Shown here piece after piece: positions 17,683 to 26,880 of a stretch of 64,000 nt of DNA. The position numbers were made by a program, and so were the translations under genes. Under the pieces are notes generated by a model. The model saw only the letters and a program-made list of their open reading frames with translations. It ran no database searches and was not told the DNA's origin. Source of the stretch: Desulfopila aestuarii DSM 18488 (GTDB taxonomy: Bacteria > Desulfobacterota > Desulfobulbia > Desulfobulbales > Desulfocapsaceae); NCBI RefSeq assembly GCF_900143695.1, contig NZ_FRFE01000001.1, positions 366,917 through 430,916 of the forward strand, in the 5' to 3' direction. Position 1 is the first letter of the stretch, and every line of letters begins with the position of its first letter.

Positions 17683-20055
17683 TTATCCGATTTTACTGCT
17701 AAGGGTTGTTTCCCATGTTGTCACCAACTCTTCAAATTCAGCTACAGGAAGCGGTTTGCTGAAATAGTAACCCTGGCACATCGGGCAACCGTGCGCGCGT
17801 AAAAAGTTGAGTTGTTCCAGAGTCTCGACGCCTTCTCCTACCATGTTGAGCTGCAGACTCCTGCCGAGGGAGAGGATGGCTGCAGCCAGTGTGGCTTCGT
17901 TGGAGTCGGGAAGAACGTTTTTGAGAAAACTGCCGTCGATTTTCAGGGTGTCGATATGAAACTTACCGAGGTAACTCAGCGCTGAATAGCCAGTGCCGAA
18001 ATCGTCAAGGGCTATTCGCAAGTCCATCTGCACCAATTGCTCTATGATTTTTCGGGCGTGGTGCTCATCTTCCATCAGGGTGTTTTCGGTTATTTCAAGG
18101 CAGATACGTGATGGTGTAATATCCGTGGTGGCGAGAACCTTACGAACAGTTTTGGGGAAATCCTCGTCCCGGAACTGGCGGCCAGCGATATTTATACAGA
18201 TATCGATGAGGGTACCTGTCGCATTTTGCCAGCGTTTGGCTTCACGGCAGGCTTCAAGCAGGGCCCAGTTGCCAATATCAACGATCAGGCCCGACTCTTC
18301 CGCGATAGGGATAAAGGTTTTCGGAGGGACTTCGCCCAATTCCGGTGAGAGCCAGTACAGAAGTGCTTCTGCTCCTGCCAGACGACCGGTTTCGGTATCA
18401 ACGATGGGTTGCAGGCGTAGCTGCAGTTCATTGCGCTCGTGGGCCGTGCGCAGATGATGTTCGATTCTCGCTCTTAACTGTGCCTGTTCATTCATCTCAT
18501 GAACGAAGAAGCGGTAGGTATTGCGGCCAGCGGCTTTGGCCTGGTACATGGCGGCATCGGCGTTTCGAAGGAGTAGCGCGGGGCTGTCTCCGTCGCCGGG
18601 ATAGAGCGCGATACCAATACTTGTGGATGTAAATATCTCGGTTCCAGCGATCATAAACGGTTGGCTGAAGGCCTCGATGATCCGGCGCAGGATATGGTGG
18701 GCATCGTCTGTGCTGCTCAGTTCCGGCAAAATGACGATAAATTCATCGCCGCCGAACCGTGCAGCGGTATCACCTTCACGCAGACATCCGCTAAGACGCT
18801 GTGACGCTTCCCTTAGCAGCTGATCGCCCGCCTCATGTCCCAGGGTATCGTTTATGCGTTTGAAATGGTCGAGATCGACAAACATCAGTCCGGCAGACGC
18901 GTTGCGACGACGGGCCTGCCGGAGCACCTGGTTGAGCCGGTCGATGGCCAGCATCCGGTTGGGGAGGCCGGTCAGGCTGTCGAAATTGGCCTGGCGCAAC
19001 AGCTGTTCTTCATATTGTCTGCGCTGGGTGATGTCCTCCTTGACCGCAAGGTAACGGATGGTTGCTCCGCTTGTGTCCTTGATTGGGGTAAGCGACATCT
19101 GTTCCCAGTAAAGGTCACCATTAGGTCGTTGATTACAGATTTGGCCTTGCCATTCATGACCCGCTCGAACAGTACTCCACATTTCTTCATAGGTGCTGTC
19201 GGTAGTACGGCCCGATTGGAGAAAGCGGGGATTGCGGCCGATAACGTCATGGGCTTTGTAGCCTGAAACCTGTTCAAAACGGGGATTGACGTATTCGATG
19301 AAACCATCACAGTTACAGATGATCACCGATGCAGGGCTTTGTTCAATGGCGACGGAAAGCATCAGCAACCGTTCATTGCTTTCCTCCAGCTTCCGTGTGC
19401 GGTCGCGGACTTTGTCTTCCAATGTTTGGGTCAATCGGTTGATTGCCCGCTGTTTGATGGTGAGGAGGATCACCAATATGCCACCGGAAACGAAGATGAC
19501 CAGCACCATTGACATAGCCCGTGAGCTGGTTTGCTCAAAATTACGTCGTCGTGCCTCCTGCTGCTTGAGATTCAAGGCTGAGGAGCGGCGGGCAATCTGG
19601 TAAAACTGCTCCACTGCCTGGTCGACCTGGTTGAGGATTCGGTCGCGGGTGCTCCGATCTCCGGGCTGCAACTTGGCCACCTCCGGTTCGAGATCGTGGA
19701 GCATGGTGCGTCCGTATTGCAGTGCTTCTGCGGAGCCTTCAAGCTGCAGGTACATCTGGCCGAGTTGTCCCTTATCCATGGACTCGATCCGGCTCCATAG
19801 TACATCGAAGAGCTGATTCATTTCTTCATGGGATACCGAGTTGTTGCCTTCGGAATAGATCAGTACGGCGTGTCGGAACATTCTCGCTTCCCGCTCCAGC
19901 TGGCCGGCAAGCCACACCCTATCTTCACGAAAGATGCGGCGCTGGATAGCCAGCTCTTCCTGCAGGCTGGAGAGCAGCAAGATCAGGCCGACACCTCCGG
20001 CAACGATCGTGAGAAGCAGTCCCAAGGAGGTGATATTCAGACGGCGGGAGATCAT
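17683..20055 (-). CDS. Membrane PAS-GGDEF-EAL protein (c-di-GMP turnover)
   Basis: 790 residues. An N-terminal membrane helix (about 9-29), a helical extracytoplasmic sensor region (about 30-183) and a second helix (about 184-203) are followed by a coiled linker and a PAS domain (about 235-350: SPASVIICNCDGFIEYVNPR). A GGDEF domain comes next (RFGGDEF near 433, intact) and then an EAL domain (EALLYW near 562, with DDFGTGYSALSYL and KIDGSFL). Both catalytic signatures look intact, so it could be bifunctional. It acts at the inner membrane. It is separated by 20 bases from the upstream secreted-protein gene (20076-20573) on the same strand, so the two probably share a transcript. Confidence 0.93.
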   Translation of the reverse strand: MISRRLNITSLGLLLTIVAGGVGLILLLSSLQEELAIQRRIFREDRVWLAGQLEREARMFRHAVLIYSEGNNSVSHEEMNQLFDVLWSRIESMDKGQLGQMYLQLEGSAEALQYGRTMLHDLEPEVAKLQPGDRSTRDRILNQVDQAVEQFYQIARRSSALNLKQQEARRRNFEQTSSRAMSMVLVIFVSGGILVILLTIKQRAINRLTQTLEDKVRDRTRKLEESNERLLMLSVAIEQSPASVIICNCDGFIEYVNPRFEQVSGYKAHDVIGRNPRFLQSGRTTDSTYEEMWSTVRAGHEWQGQICNQRPNGDLYWEQMSLTPIKDTSGATIRYLAVKEDITQRRQYEEQLLRQANFDSLTGLPNRMLAIDRLNQVLRQARRRNASAGLMFVDLDHFKRINDTLGHEAGDQLLREASQRLSGCLREGDTAARFGGDEFIVILPELSSTDDAHHILRRIIEAFSQPFMIAGTEIFTSTSIGIALYPGDGDSPALLLRNADAAMYQAKAAGRNTYRFFVHEMNEQAQLRARIEHHLRTAHERNELQLRLQPIVDTETGRLAGAEALLYWLSPELGEVPPKTFIPIAEESGLIVDIGNWALLEACREAKRWQNATGTLIDICINIAGRQFRDEDFPKTVRKVLATTDITPSRICLEITENTLMEDEHHARKIIEQLVQMDLRIALDDFGTGYSALSYLGKFHIDTLKIDGSFLKNVLPDSNEATLAAAILSLGRSLQLNMVGEGVETLEQLNFLRAHGCPMCQGYYFSKPLPVAEFEELVTTWETTLSSKIG

Positions 20056-20075
20056 CGGCAGATGCCCATCAATGC

Positions 20076-20573
20076 TTACTGAATCTCGATTGCTTTGAGC
20101 TGCCAGATAGAACGGGAGTAATAGGTCTCGGTTCTGAGGGCATCAAACGTGTCCCAGGGATAAATCAGCCAAAGGGGTCCTTTGGTGCGTATGGTCAATA
20201 TTTCACCATCTACTGACATCGCAAGGATGCAGTTAAAAAAATTTGCATCGGTCACTGGCACTTTCACCTGGTACTCGTTGATGGCGGTCATAAGCAAACT
20301 GTCACCATTGGCACCCACCATTTGCAGCACATCTCGCAGCAGCGGACCGGAGAATTTGGTGACACCTGCGGTCCAGGGTGTTTCGGCTTTTATTGTCTTT
20401 TGCGGCAAGGCCTGGAGCATGGCCACATCAAACTGAGCAGCGCCTTCGGTGTTGGTGGTGGTGATTTTTCCGTTGATGGTGAGCAGTACCGTACCCTGGG
20501 GCGGGTCAAGAGCCAGGGCAATGGTTGTAGGAAGAGCAACAAGCAGGAGGATATAGGCCAAAAGCGTTTTCAT
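20076..20573 (-). CDS. Secreted molybdopterin-domain-like protein
   Basis: 165 residues from the ATG at 20573, preceded by GGAGGTTCCG; a longer frame starts twelve codons earlier without such a site. The signal peptide is MKTLLAYILLLVALPTTIA. The mature part has FDVAMLQALPQKTIKAETPW, FSGPLLRDVLQMVGA and LAMSVDGEILTIRTKGPLW, then IYPWD. This is the plan of the small periplasmic oxidoreductase-molybdopterin-binding-like fold found next to GGDEF/EAL sensors and other signalling proteins. The molybdenum-binding Cys position is not evident, so cofactor binding is doubtful. A ligand-sensing partner for the downstream GGDEF/EAL protein, 20 bases away, is a reasonable inference. Confidence 0.8.
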   Translation of the reverse strand: MKTLLAYILLLVALPTTIALALDPPQGTVLLTINGKITTTNTEGAAQFDVAMLQALPQKTIKAETPWTAGVTKFSGPLLRDVLQMVGANGDSLLMTAINEYQVKVPVTDANFFNCILAMSVDGEILTIRTKGPLWLIYPWDTFDALRTETYYSRSIWQLKAIEIQ

Positions 20574-20698
20574 CGGAACCTCCAGTAGATTTGGTGTAGG
20601 TTCTTTCAAATATAAGATGTGCGTAATGATATTACAGGGGAAAAATGAATGGAGGCGGAGAATGACTATACGAGTCCTGATTTCTCATCAATGTCGCT

Positions 20699-21934
20699 CT
20701 ATTTTACCCTTCGGTTTTGCCAGCAGTCCTGCCGTACCTTCACTGAAAGTGCATTTTCCCCAACGAGTTGATGATAGATTGAGGGCGAGGTGGCTCCTTC
20801 GGTATTTATCAGCAGAACATGCGCGTTGTGATCAAGCCGGGCCTTTTTTTTCAGCTGCTCATCTGCCAGCAGCGTCTGTAATCCGGCAAGGCCCGCTGCG
20901 CCTGACTCACCGGCGATTATTGGAATATCCTGGTCTCTGCCGGCTGCAAGCACCTGCATTGCTCTGACGGCTGCTTCGTCTTCGATGACAAGAAAGGCGT
21001 CGATGCACGGCTGCAATATTTTCCAGGCAAGCGGGGAACATTCCCCGCAGGCAAGACCCGCCATGAGTGAGTCAACCGCACCAGTTGCCTTGGCTGGTTG
21101 ACCGGCGATGCCGCTCTGGTAGAGACAGTCTGCTTCCCGCGGCTCAACCACGATCAGCTGGGGCCGGTGCTTACCATGATATTGCCAGAGAAAACTCGCC
21201 ACTCCTGCCGCGAACCCGCCAACACCGCCCTGGAGAATAACGTGGGAGAAGGCAGGGGTCTCCTGGCGACATAGGCACTGTTCGATCACTTCGGCCCCGA
21301 TAATGGCGTAGCCCTGCATCACATCGCGGGGGATATCCTCGTAGCCTTCATAGGAGGTGTCGGATACCACATACCATCGGTTTTCGCTGGCAAGGCGGGC
21401 CGCCTCTTCGACGGACTCGTCATAATTCCCGCCGATGCGGATGATTTTTGCACCGTAGTCTGCAATGGCGTTTTCCCGTTCGCTGCTGACGCCACCATGC
21501 AGCACAATGACACAGGGGCAGCCAACCGACTGGGCGGCAGCCGCCAGGGCCCGGCCATGGTTGCCGTCAGTGGCGCTTATGACAGTTATATCCTGCAGGA
21601 GCTCTCGATAGCTGCCCATGAACAGGGCATCAATGTTCAGTCGTTTCTCCGGCATCAGCCGAAGCAGCAAGCGCACCAGGGCTATGGGGGCACCCAGAGC
21701 CTTAAAACTGCCGACCTGAGAACGGAGTGATTCATCTTTTATGACGATATTCTTCATTCCGAGTCGGGCTGCCAGCCCTGGCAGCTCCCGTAACGGAGTT
21801 CCCTGCATGTTGATACGATCCCAGTGCTTCAGCCAGGCTCTGCTTTCGGCAGCTGCTCCAATGTTAAGAATATGCTGCAGTTCTGGCGGATAGGGAGCGT
21901 GAGAAGCACGCGGGTTGAGATAGAATGTTGGCAT
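20699..21934 (-). CDS. dpaL: Diaminopropionate ammonia-lyase
   Basis: 411 residues. It is a fold-type II PLP enzyme: the Schiff-base lysine is K78 in GSFKALGAP. It also has ISATDGNHGRALA, the phosphate loop GGVGGFAAG and a C-terminal GESGAAGLAG. The N-terminal TPLRELPGLAARLGMKNIVI and the SDTSYEGYEDIPRDVMQGY segment are characteristic of diaminopropionate ammonia-lyase rather than threonine synthase. It converts 2,3-diaminopropionate to pyruvate and ammonia. It lies 36 bases after the XdhC gene on the same strand. In E. coli the homologue (ygeX) lies in a purine/selenium-linked catabolic cluster with an XdhC-type gene, which this pair recalls. Confidence 0.9.
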   Translation of the reverse strand: MPTFYLNPRASHAPYPPELQHILNIGAAAESRAWLKHWDRINMQGTPLRELPGLAARLGMKNIVIKDESLRSQVGSFKALGAPIALVRLLLRLMPEKRLNIDALFMGSYRELLQDITVISATDGNHGRALAAAAQSVGCPCVIVLHGGVSSERENAIADYGAKIIRIGGNYDESVEEAARLASENRWYVVSDTSYEGYEDIPRDVMQGYAIIGAEVIEQCLCRQETPAFSHVILQGGVGGFAAGVASFLWQYHGKHRPQLIVVEPREADCLYQSGIAGQPAKATGAVDSLMAGLACGECSPLAWKILQPCIDAFLVIEDEAAVRAMQVLAAGRDQDIPIIAGESGAAGLAGLQTLLADEQLKKKARLDHNAHVLLINTEGATSPSIYHQLVGENALSVKVRQDCWQNRRVK

Positions 21935-21970
21935 GATGTACCTGATACTATAAGGGACAGAACGACAAAC

Positions 21971-22987
21971 TCATTGTCTTGTGCCTGCCCGGGTCTGGAT
22001 AAGCTGGGCAACGATGCTGATGCCTATTTCTTCCGGAGTGTCGGCACCGATGTCAAGCCCAATCGGGGAGTGGACCCTCTGCAGTTCTGCCTCGGAGACC
22101 CCCTCGTCACGAAGCGACCGATAGATGGCCTCGCGTTTTCTTCGACTGCCGATCATGCCTATATAGCCGGCATCGGTGTTAAGTGCCTGGGCCAGGACAT
22201 TCCGGTCATGGAGATGGCCCCGCGTGAGGATGACCACATAGTCCTCGGCTCCCAGTTCTTTGGGCAGGCAATTGTTGAAGGAGGAGAGCAGCCGTATGTC
22301 ATGAGCCTTGGGAAAGCGGCTTCTGTTGGCAAACTCGGCCCTGTCATCCATGACCACAACATCAAAGCCGGCAAAGGCTGCACAGGTAGCGGTCGCCAGT
22401 CCTACATGACCGGCACCTGCCAGATAGACTGTGCCGGGATTGAGGAGCGGTTCGATAAAATACTCTCGTCCTGCATAGGTGGTGAGGGAAGTGTGTCGAC
22501 TGTTTTGGCGGAGTATTTCTCGCCAAATGTCAGTGGGGAGCTCACCGCGTTCGTCTGAAGTGACCAATGTCAACTGTGGGGGGACATCAGCAAAAGCAAG
22601 GGCCGTTACCAGAAGAGGCCGCTTGCGGCTTCGATATGTTTCCTGCAGTTTGACAAAAAATGGATGTTGTTCCGGTTCGATCCGCATAAGGAGGATCGAT
22701 ACGTTGCCTCCGCATATGAGGCCATCCTTTGCTGCCAAGGTGGCCGTGAGTTGAAAAGTCATCTCAGCAAAGGTTTCAGAACTCTCGAACATCTGCCTGG
22801 CCCTGGCCTGACAGGCGTTTTCGAGGGCACCCCCGCCAATGCTGCCTGCCAGCGCTCCACTCCTTGTCACCAGCATCCGTGCGCCAGAAGTACGGGGGGC
22901 TGAACCGGTATTGCGGATTATCGTGCATAGAATTGCGGATTCATCACGGTTGAGGGTCTCTACGAGATGATCAAGAACGTGTCGCAT
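21971..22987 (-). CDS. XdhC/CoxI family molybdenum-enzyme maturation protein
   Basis: 338 residues. The N-terminal XdhC cap contains GSAPRTSGARMLV and GSIGGGALE (about 27-55), and the C-terminal Rossmann part has YLAGAGHVGLATATCAAFAG (about 192-211), DDRAEFANRSRFP and YIGMIGSRRKREAIY (about 278-292), with GLDIGADTPEEIGISI near the end. XdhC proteins bind molybdenum cofactor and insert its sulfido ligand into xanthine-dehydrogenase-type hydroxylases. No such hydroxylase is in the window, so the client lies elsewhere. It begins three bases after the HAD phosphatase stop and is followed by dpaL, a compact three-gene operon. Confidence 0.9.
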   Translation of the reverse strand: MRHVLDHLVETLNRDESAILCTIIRNTGSAPRTSGARMLVTRSGALAGSIGGGALENACQARARQMFESSETFAEMTFQLTATLAAKDGLICGGNVSILLMRIEPEQHPFFVKLQETYRSRKRPLLVTALAFADVPPQLTLVTSDERGELPTDIWREILRQNSRHTSLTTYAGREYFIEPLLNPGTVYLAGAGHVGLATATCAAFAGFDVVVMDDRAEFANRSRFPKAHDIRLLSSFNNCLPKELGAEDYVVILTRGHLHDRNVLAQALNTDAGYIGMIGSRRKREAIYRSLRDEGVSEAELQRVHSPIGLDIGADTPEEIGISIVAQLIQTRAGTRQ

Positions 22988-22990
22988 TGC

Positions 22991-23632
22991 TTACTCAAGC
23001 CCGAGAGTGAGTTCAGTGAGGGAGTCGATGGCCCAGGTGGGTTGTACAGGCAGCGACGAGCGTTCGATATGGCTCCAGTTGACAAAGATGGTGTCGACCC
23101 CGGCACTGGCCCCGCTGCAGATATCGTAGTGGGCATCACCGGTGAACACAGTGCTTGATCTGTCAGCGCCAAGAAGTGCCATGGCCTTTAATGCTGGCTC
23201 TGGCTCAGGTTTGTGCTTGAGGGTATCTTCGGGGGTTATCAGTACGTCGAAATATTTGGCGGTATCCGTTGCGTCCAGGATCTTATCAAGGCTGAGTCGT
23301 CGGCGTGAAGTGACCACCGCCAGCTTTTTGCCTGCATTTTTGAGGGCAGCGAGGGTTTCGGTCACATGGGGAAACGGCGTGATCTTATCTTCCATGATCG
23401 ACAGCTGGTAATGGAGATAATCACTCAAAATTACTTCGTGGTCGAGTTCCGGACCGAGATGGGTGATGAGCTGGCTTCTGAGCGGTGCGCCGATGCCACT
23501 GATGATGGTGGCTCGGTCCACGGTTATGTTAGCATATTTTTGAGAGATATAGTCAAAACAGGTGCAGATGAGATCGACGGTGTCAAAGAGGGTACCATCT
23601 GCATCGAACAGATAGCTGTCATAAACTTTCAT
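22991..23632 (-). CDS. HAD-superfamily phosphatase (phosphoglycolate phosphatase-like)
   Basis: 213 residues from the ATG at 23632, which has GGAGAAGCACC upstream; the longer frame to 23851 has no good start. HAD motif I is FDADGTLFD (nucleophile D10, general acid D12), followed by a helical cap, motif II VVTSRRR, a conserved Lys in KHKPEPEPAL, and motif III/IV VFTGDAHYDICSGASAGV. This matches phosphoglycolate phosphatase/beta-phosphoglucomutase-like enzymes (Gph/PpaX type). The substrate is not determinable. It leads the operon with XdhC and dpaL, perhaps only by position. Confidence 0.88.
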   Translation of the reverse strand: MKVYDSYLFDADGTLFDTVDLICTCFDYISQKYANITVDRATIISGIGAPLRSQLITHLGPELDHEVILSDYLHYQLSIMEDKITPFPHVTETLAALKNAGKKLAVVTSRRRLSLDKILDATDTAKYFDVLITPEDTLKHKPEPEPALKAMALLGADRSSTVFTGDAHYDICSGASAGVDTIFVNWSHIERSSLPVQPTWAIDSLTELTLGLE

Positions 23633-23873
23633 GGTGCTTCTCCACATGGTAAGGGTGAGATCTGAGGATACACCAGGGAGCAGTTCCGGGCAATTCTCAT
23701 CTTTCGTGGAAAATAGTGGTTTTTCGGTGTGGCGTTGCTTCAATGAGCATGATGAAACATTTTTGCCCCGTAGCGCATGAAAAGAGGTATGGTGGTTTTC
23801 GTTCCTGCGGCGGGTCAATTGTGTTGTCCAGGTCGTACAGATCTCCATCATTTTTCACAGGACCAACCACACC

Positions 23874-25100
23874 ATGGACATTTCCCGAGAAAGCTGCCAG
23901 GAAGACGAGCTGAATCGTCTTTTCGCCGGGGCCTGCACCGCTCAGACAGAAGGGCGTTTTGCCGAGGCTGAAAAGGGTTATCTGCTGCTTCTGCAGTCAT
24001 TTCCTGACGCGCCTCTGCTGCACTACAATCTTGGACTGGTCTACTACAGTCTGGAAGATTTTTCTAAGGCGCTGAGAGAGTTCTCGCTGGCCCATGACCT
24101 GCAGCCTGATGACGCCGATATGGGTTTCAATCTCGCGCTCTGCCTGAAGAAAACGGGCGACATCACAGGAGCTATTGACGTTTTTCGCCAGCTTCTCGTG
24201 ACAATGCCGGATCATACCGACTGCTGGTATAATCTTGCCGGTTGCTATCGTGAAATCCATGATGACAGCCAGGCAATTACCTGCTATAGCCAGGCACTGG
24301 CTCTTAATGCCAATTATCTGCCGGCGTTGAACAACCTTGCCTATCTCTATCATCGCCAGGGGGATCATGAGCAGGCAGCAGTATGCTATCAACAGCTTCT
24401 TGCTCTACGACCGGAAGACGAGTCGGCGAAGTATATGCTTGCCTCGATTTCCGGTAAAACTCTTGATTGCGCTCCTGATGTGTACGTCCGCAGTTTTTTT
24501 GATGCCTATGCGGAAGGGTTTGAACAAAGCCTGGTGGACGGACTGGGTTATGACAACCCACGGCAGCTCTATAGCTGTTTTGCAAGATGCCAGACACGTA
24601 AGATCATCTATGACCATGGTCTTGATCTCGGCTGTGGAACAGGGTTGGCCGGCGTTGCCTTCCAGGATGTGTTGCGCGTGTTGGATGGGGTCGATTTATC
24701 GGCAAATATGCTCCGACAGGCGGCAGAAAAGGAATGTTACAGTGCGCTCTACCAGGACAGTATCTGTAATTTTCTGCAGACAGCCACTTGCAACTATGAT
24801 CTGTTTCTCGCCACCGATGTTTTTATCTATGTCGGGGAACTGCAGCAAATATTTTCATCTTTGGCCAGTATTGCCCTGCCCGAAGCACTGTTCTGTTTTT
24901 CCACGGAATACCTGGAAGGCACAGGCTATTGTCTGCGGCAGACCGGAAGATTCGCCTATTCCTCAGATTATATTCGCACAACCGCCGCCAACACCGGCTG
25001 GACGGTGTTGGCGGAAGAATCTACCAGATTGCGTAAGGAGCGAGAAGAGTGGCTCGAAGGCAGGCTGTGGATTCTCGGGGCTGACAGCAGAGTAATATAA
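23874..25100 (+). CDS. TPR-repeat SAM-dependent methyltransferase
   Basis: 408 residues. Four to five tetratricopeptide units (about 8-180; for example LHYNLGLVYYSLEDFSKALR and CWYNLAGCYREIHDDSQAI) precede a class I methyltransferase domain. Its SAM loop is DLGCGTGLAGVAF near 252-264, followed by GVDLSANMLRQAAEKECY. This TPR-methyltransferase fusion is seen in several proteobacteria; the C-terminal half resembles UbiE/Coq5-like or NodS-type enzymes, with the substrate unknown. It is transcribed alone. The start has no strong ribosome site, but the next ATG is far inside. Confidence 0.88.
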   Translation: MDISRESCQEDELNRLFAGACTAQTEGRFAEAEKGYLLLLQSFPDAPLLHYNLGLVYYSLEDFSKALREFSLAHDLQPDDADMGFNLALCLKKTGDITGAIDVFRQLLVTMPDHTDCWYNLAGCYREIHDDSQAITCYSQALALNANYLPALNNLAYLYHRQGDHEQAAVCYQQLLALRPEDESAKYMLASISGKTLDCAPDVYVRSFFDAYAEGFEQSLVDGLGYDNPRQLYSCFARCQTRKIIYDHGLDLGCGTGLAGVAFQDVLRVLDGVDLSANMLRQAAEKECYSALYQDSICNFLQTATCNYDLFLATDVFIYVGELQQIFSSLASIALPEALFCFSTEYLEGTGYCLRQTGRFAYSSDYIRTTAANTGWTVLAEESTRLRKEREEWLEGRLWILGADSRVI

Positions 25101-25104
25101 AACG

Positions 25105-25548
25105 CTATTTGCAGGTCAGGTCAGCCGGTTCGAAGAGTTCCTGGACGAATTTTGCCGTAAACTCTATAGCTTCACATGTGAGTTTTTCACATAGATGAGG
25201 AGGGAGTTTCGGCGAAAATCCTTGGGGACGCAGCTCGCGGCAGATAAGGCTTTTGAACTGCTGCTCGAAATCCTGTGCAAACTGGTTGCATGTCAGCACC
25301 GATCGTTCATCTGGCAAGCCAAGTTCTCTGCCGAAAATGGTGATGAACATCAGCCCGCCCTCGACCAGCCCGCATTGGGCGCCATATTTGCCGGCGCCAT
25401 GTAATCCCAGTGCTGCGTCAAACACCTGTTGGGATATCTCCACATCATAAATTTCCGATAAAATTTTCAAGGTCGTTGTGGTGCAGCTCAGATTATCGAC
25501 CCTGTAATAGTGGGCTACTCGTGTGGGTATGAGTGTTGAGTCGGTCAT
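25105..25548 (-). CDS. C_GCAxxG_C_C family putative redox protein
   Basis: 147 residues, soluble, with cysteines in the family spacing: C22, then GAGKYGAQCGLVEGG with C59, and further Cys at CNQF (about 87), SLICREL, HLCEKLTCEA and DLTCK. The GAxxG-x-C-G core defines the C_GCAxxG_C_C family, small proteins thought to carry redox-active cysteines or a metal cluster, often found in anaerobes. It runs convergent with the TPR-methyltransferase, only four bases apart. No partner is adjacent, so its redox partner cannot be named. Confidence 0.8.
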   Translation of the reverse strand: MTDSTLIPTRVAHYYRVDNLSCTTTTLKILSEIYDVEISQQVFDAALGLHGAGKYGAQCGLVEGGLMFITIFGRELGLPDERSVLTCNQFAQDFEQQFKSLICRELRPQGFSPKLPPHLCEKLTCEAIEFTAKFVQELFEPADLTCK

Positions 25549-25593
25549 TGTAAGTGTTTGTCCTTTTAAAGAATTGACGGGTTACGTTCATGA

Positions 25594-25794
25594 TCAATGC
25601 GTGATCAGAACGAAACCGATCGGGGTGATTATTGCGATAATTGTCCAGAAGATTGCTTTCAATATCCGCACCCGGATAATGTTGATCTCCATGTTTTTGA
25701 GAGACGACGGAAAATTCTCTGCAAAAACGGTTGAAGTGTCTTCAGGCTGGAGAATATAGATCAGGATGTGGCCAATGAGTGCTCGTCGTTTCAT
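25594..25794 (-). CDS. Possible small membrane protein
   Basis: 66 residues from an ATG at 25794 with GGAAGGGCATC upstream. A polar N-terminal half (ILQPEDTSTVFAENFPSSL) is followed by a basic stretch and one hydrophobic helix to the end (ILKAIFWTIIAIITPIGFVL). No family is recognised. The good ribosome site and the terminal helix make it plausible, but conservation is untested. A longer in-frame version begins at 25881 without a ribosome site. It lies between the C_GCAxxG_C_C gene and the divergent LysR gene. Confidence 0.4.
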   Translation of the reverse strand: MKRRALIGHILIYILQPEDTSTVFAENFPSSLKNMEINIIRVRILKAIFWTIIAIITPIGFVLITH

Positions 25795-25983
25795 GATGCC
25801 CTTCCGGCAGATGATGGTGAGGTGTTTTGTCAAACCCATGAAGTCGAGAGAACAATAGCCCGGTGGCGATGCTTCGTCCAATTGTGCTTTCGGATGACGG
25901 TATTCAGATAAAATGATCGCTTCTGTCGACAGATCTCAGGTATATTCTCAATACATTTGTAAAAAACCAATTCACGAGCTGAT

Positions 25984-26871
25984 ATGGAACTCTACCAACT
26001 CAAAACATTTACGGTGGTTGCTGAAGAGGGGAATCTTACCAGGGCTGCCAAACGGCTGTATGCCAGCCAACCTGCTGTCAGCGCTCACATAAAAGCGCTG
26101 GAGGACGAACTGGGACTCAGCCTCTTTCAGCGAACGCCGAAAGGTATGCTGTTGACTGCCGATGGAGTGAAACTGAAAGCACATGCTGAACGGGTACTCA
26201 CAACCATCGATGAGATGACCAGGGAGGCCGATAAAATGCGGGGTGTGTTGCAGGGAGAATTACGTATCGGCATCAACGCTGAGCCCGAGACGCTTCGCAT
26301 TTCTGAGCTTTTTTCCACCATGAAGGCACATCATCCGGAGCTGCATATTCATCTGCTGCAGGCTATGTCTGGCGAGGTGTTGCAGAAGTCGGAAAACGAT
26401 GCTCTTGATGCCGGCTTTATGTATGGGGACATTGATGGAGAGAGGCTTTATGCTGCTGAATTGCAAAAACTCCCCCTTGTTGTGGCCGGTCCTGGCGAAT
26501 GGCAGGCTGATCTTGCAGGCGCAACAGCCAAGGATCTCGGTACCTTTCCCTGGATCATGACACCTGACGACTGCCCTTTTCATACCGTCGCTTCCGAGCT
26601 GTTCAACAGACATGGTATTGCACCTCAGCGGGTGGCTTTGGTCGACCAGGAGTCAATTATCAAATCTATGATCCGGGCAGGTGTTGGTCTATCGCTGATG
26701 TTGAAGCAGGATGTGGTGGAGGATGCCAATTCCGGTAAACTGGCAATCTGGGAGGGGGAAGAGTTATACCTCAAGCTCTCGATCGCCTGTTTGAAGCGAC
26801 GTCGGGACGAGCCAATATTACAGGCATTGTTCGCTAATCTTTCCCGGATATGGGAGATGGATGCGCCATGA
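25984..26871 (+). CDS. LysR-family transcriptional regulator
   Basis: 295 residues. The N-terminal winged helix-turn-helix (about 2-61) has the standard LysR pattern: LKTFTVVAEEGNLTRAAKRL, SQPAVSAHIKALEDELGLSL, and LFQRTPKGMLLTADG. The substrate-binding domain follows (LRIGINAEPETLRISELFST). Its target is unknown: the nearest divergent gene is the small membrane protein, and it converges with the sortase histidine kinase, ending ten bases from it. LysR proteins often autoregulate and control a divergent gene; no operator dyad is obvious in the 189-base spacer. Confidence 0.93.
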   Translation: MELYQLKTFTVVAEEGNLTRAAKRLYASQPAVSAHIKALEDELGLSLFQRTPKGMLLTADGVKLKAHAERVLTTIDEMTREADKMRGVLQGELRIGINAEPETLRISELFSTMKAHHPELHIHLLQAMSGEVLQKSENDALDAGFMYGDIDGERLYAAELQKLPLVVAGPGEWQADLAGATAKDLGTFPWIMTPDDCPFHTVASELFNRHGIAPQRVALVDQESIIKSMIRAGVGLSLMLKQDVVEDANSGKLAIWEGEELYLKLSIACLKRRRDEPILQALFANLSRIWEMDAP

Positions 26872-26880
26872 TGCTTGTTG

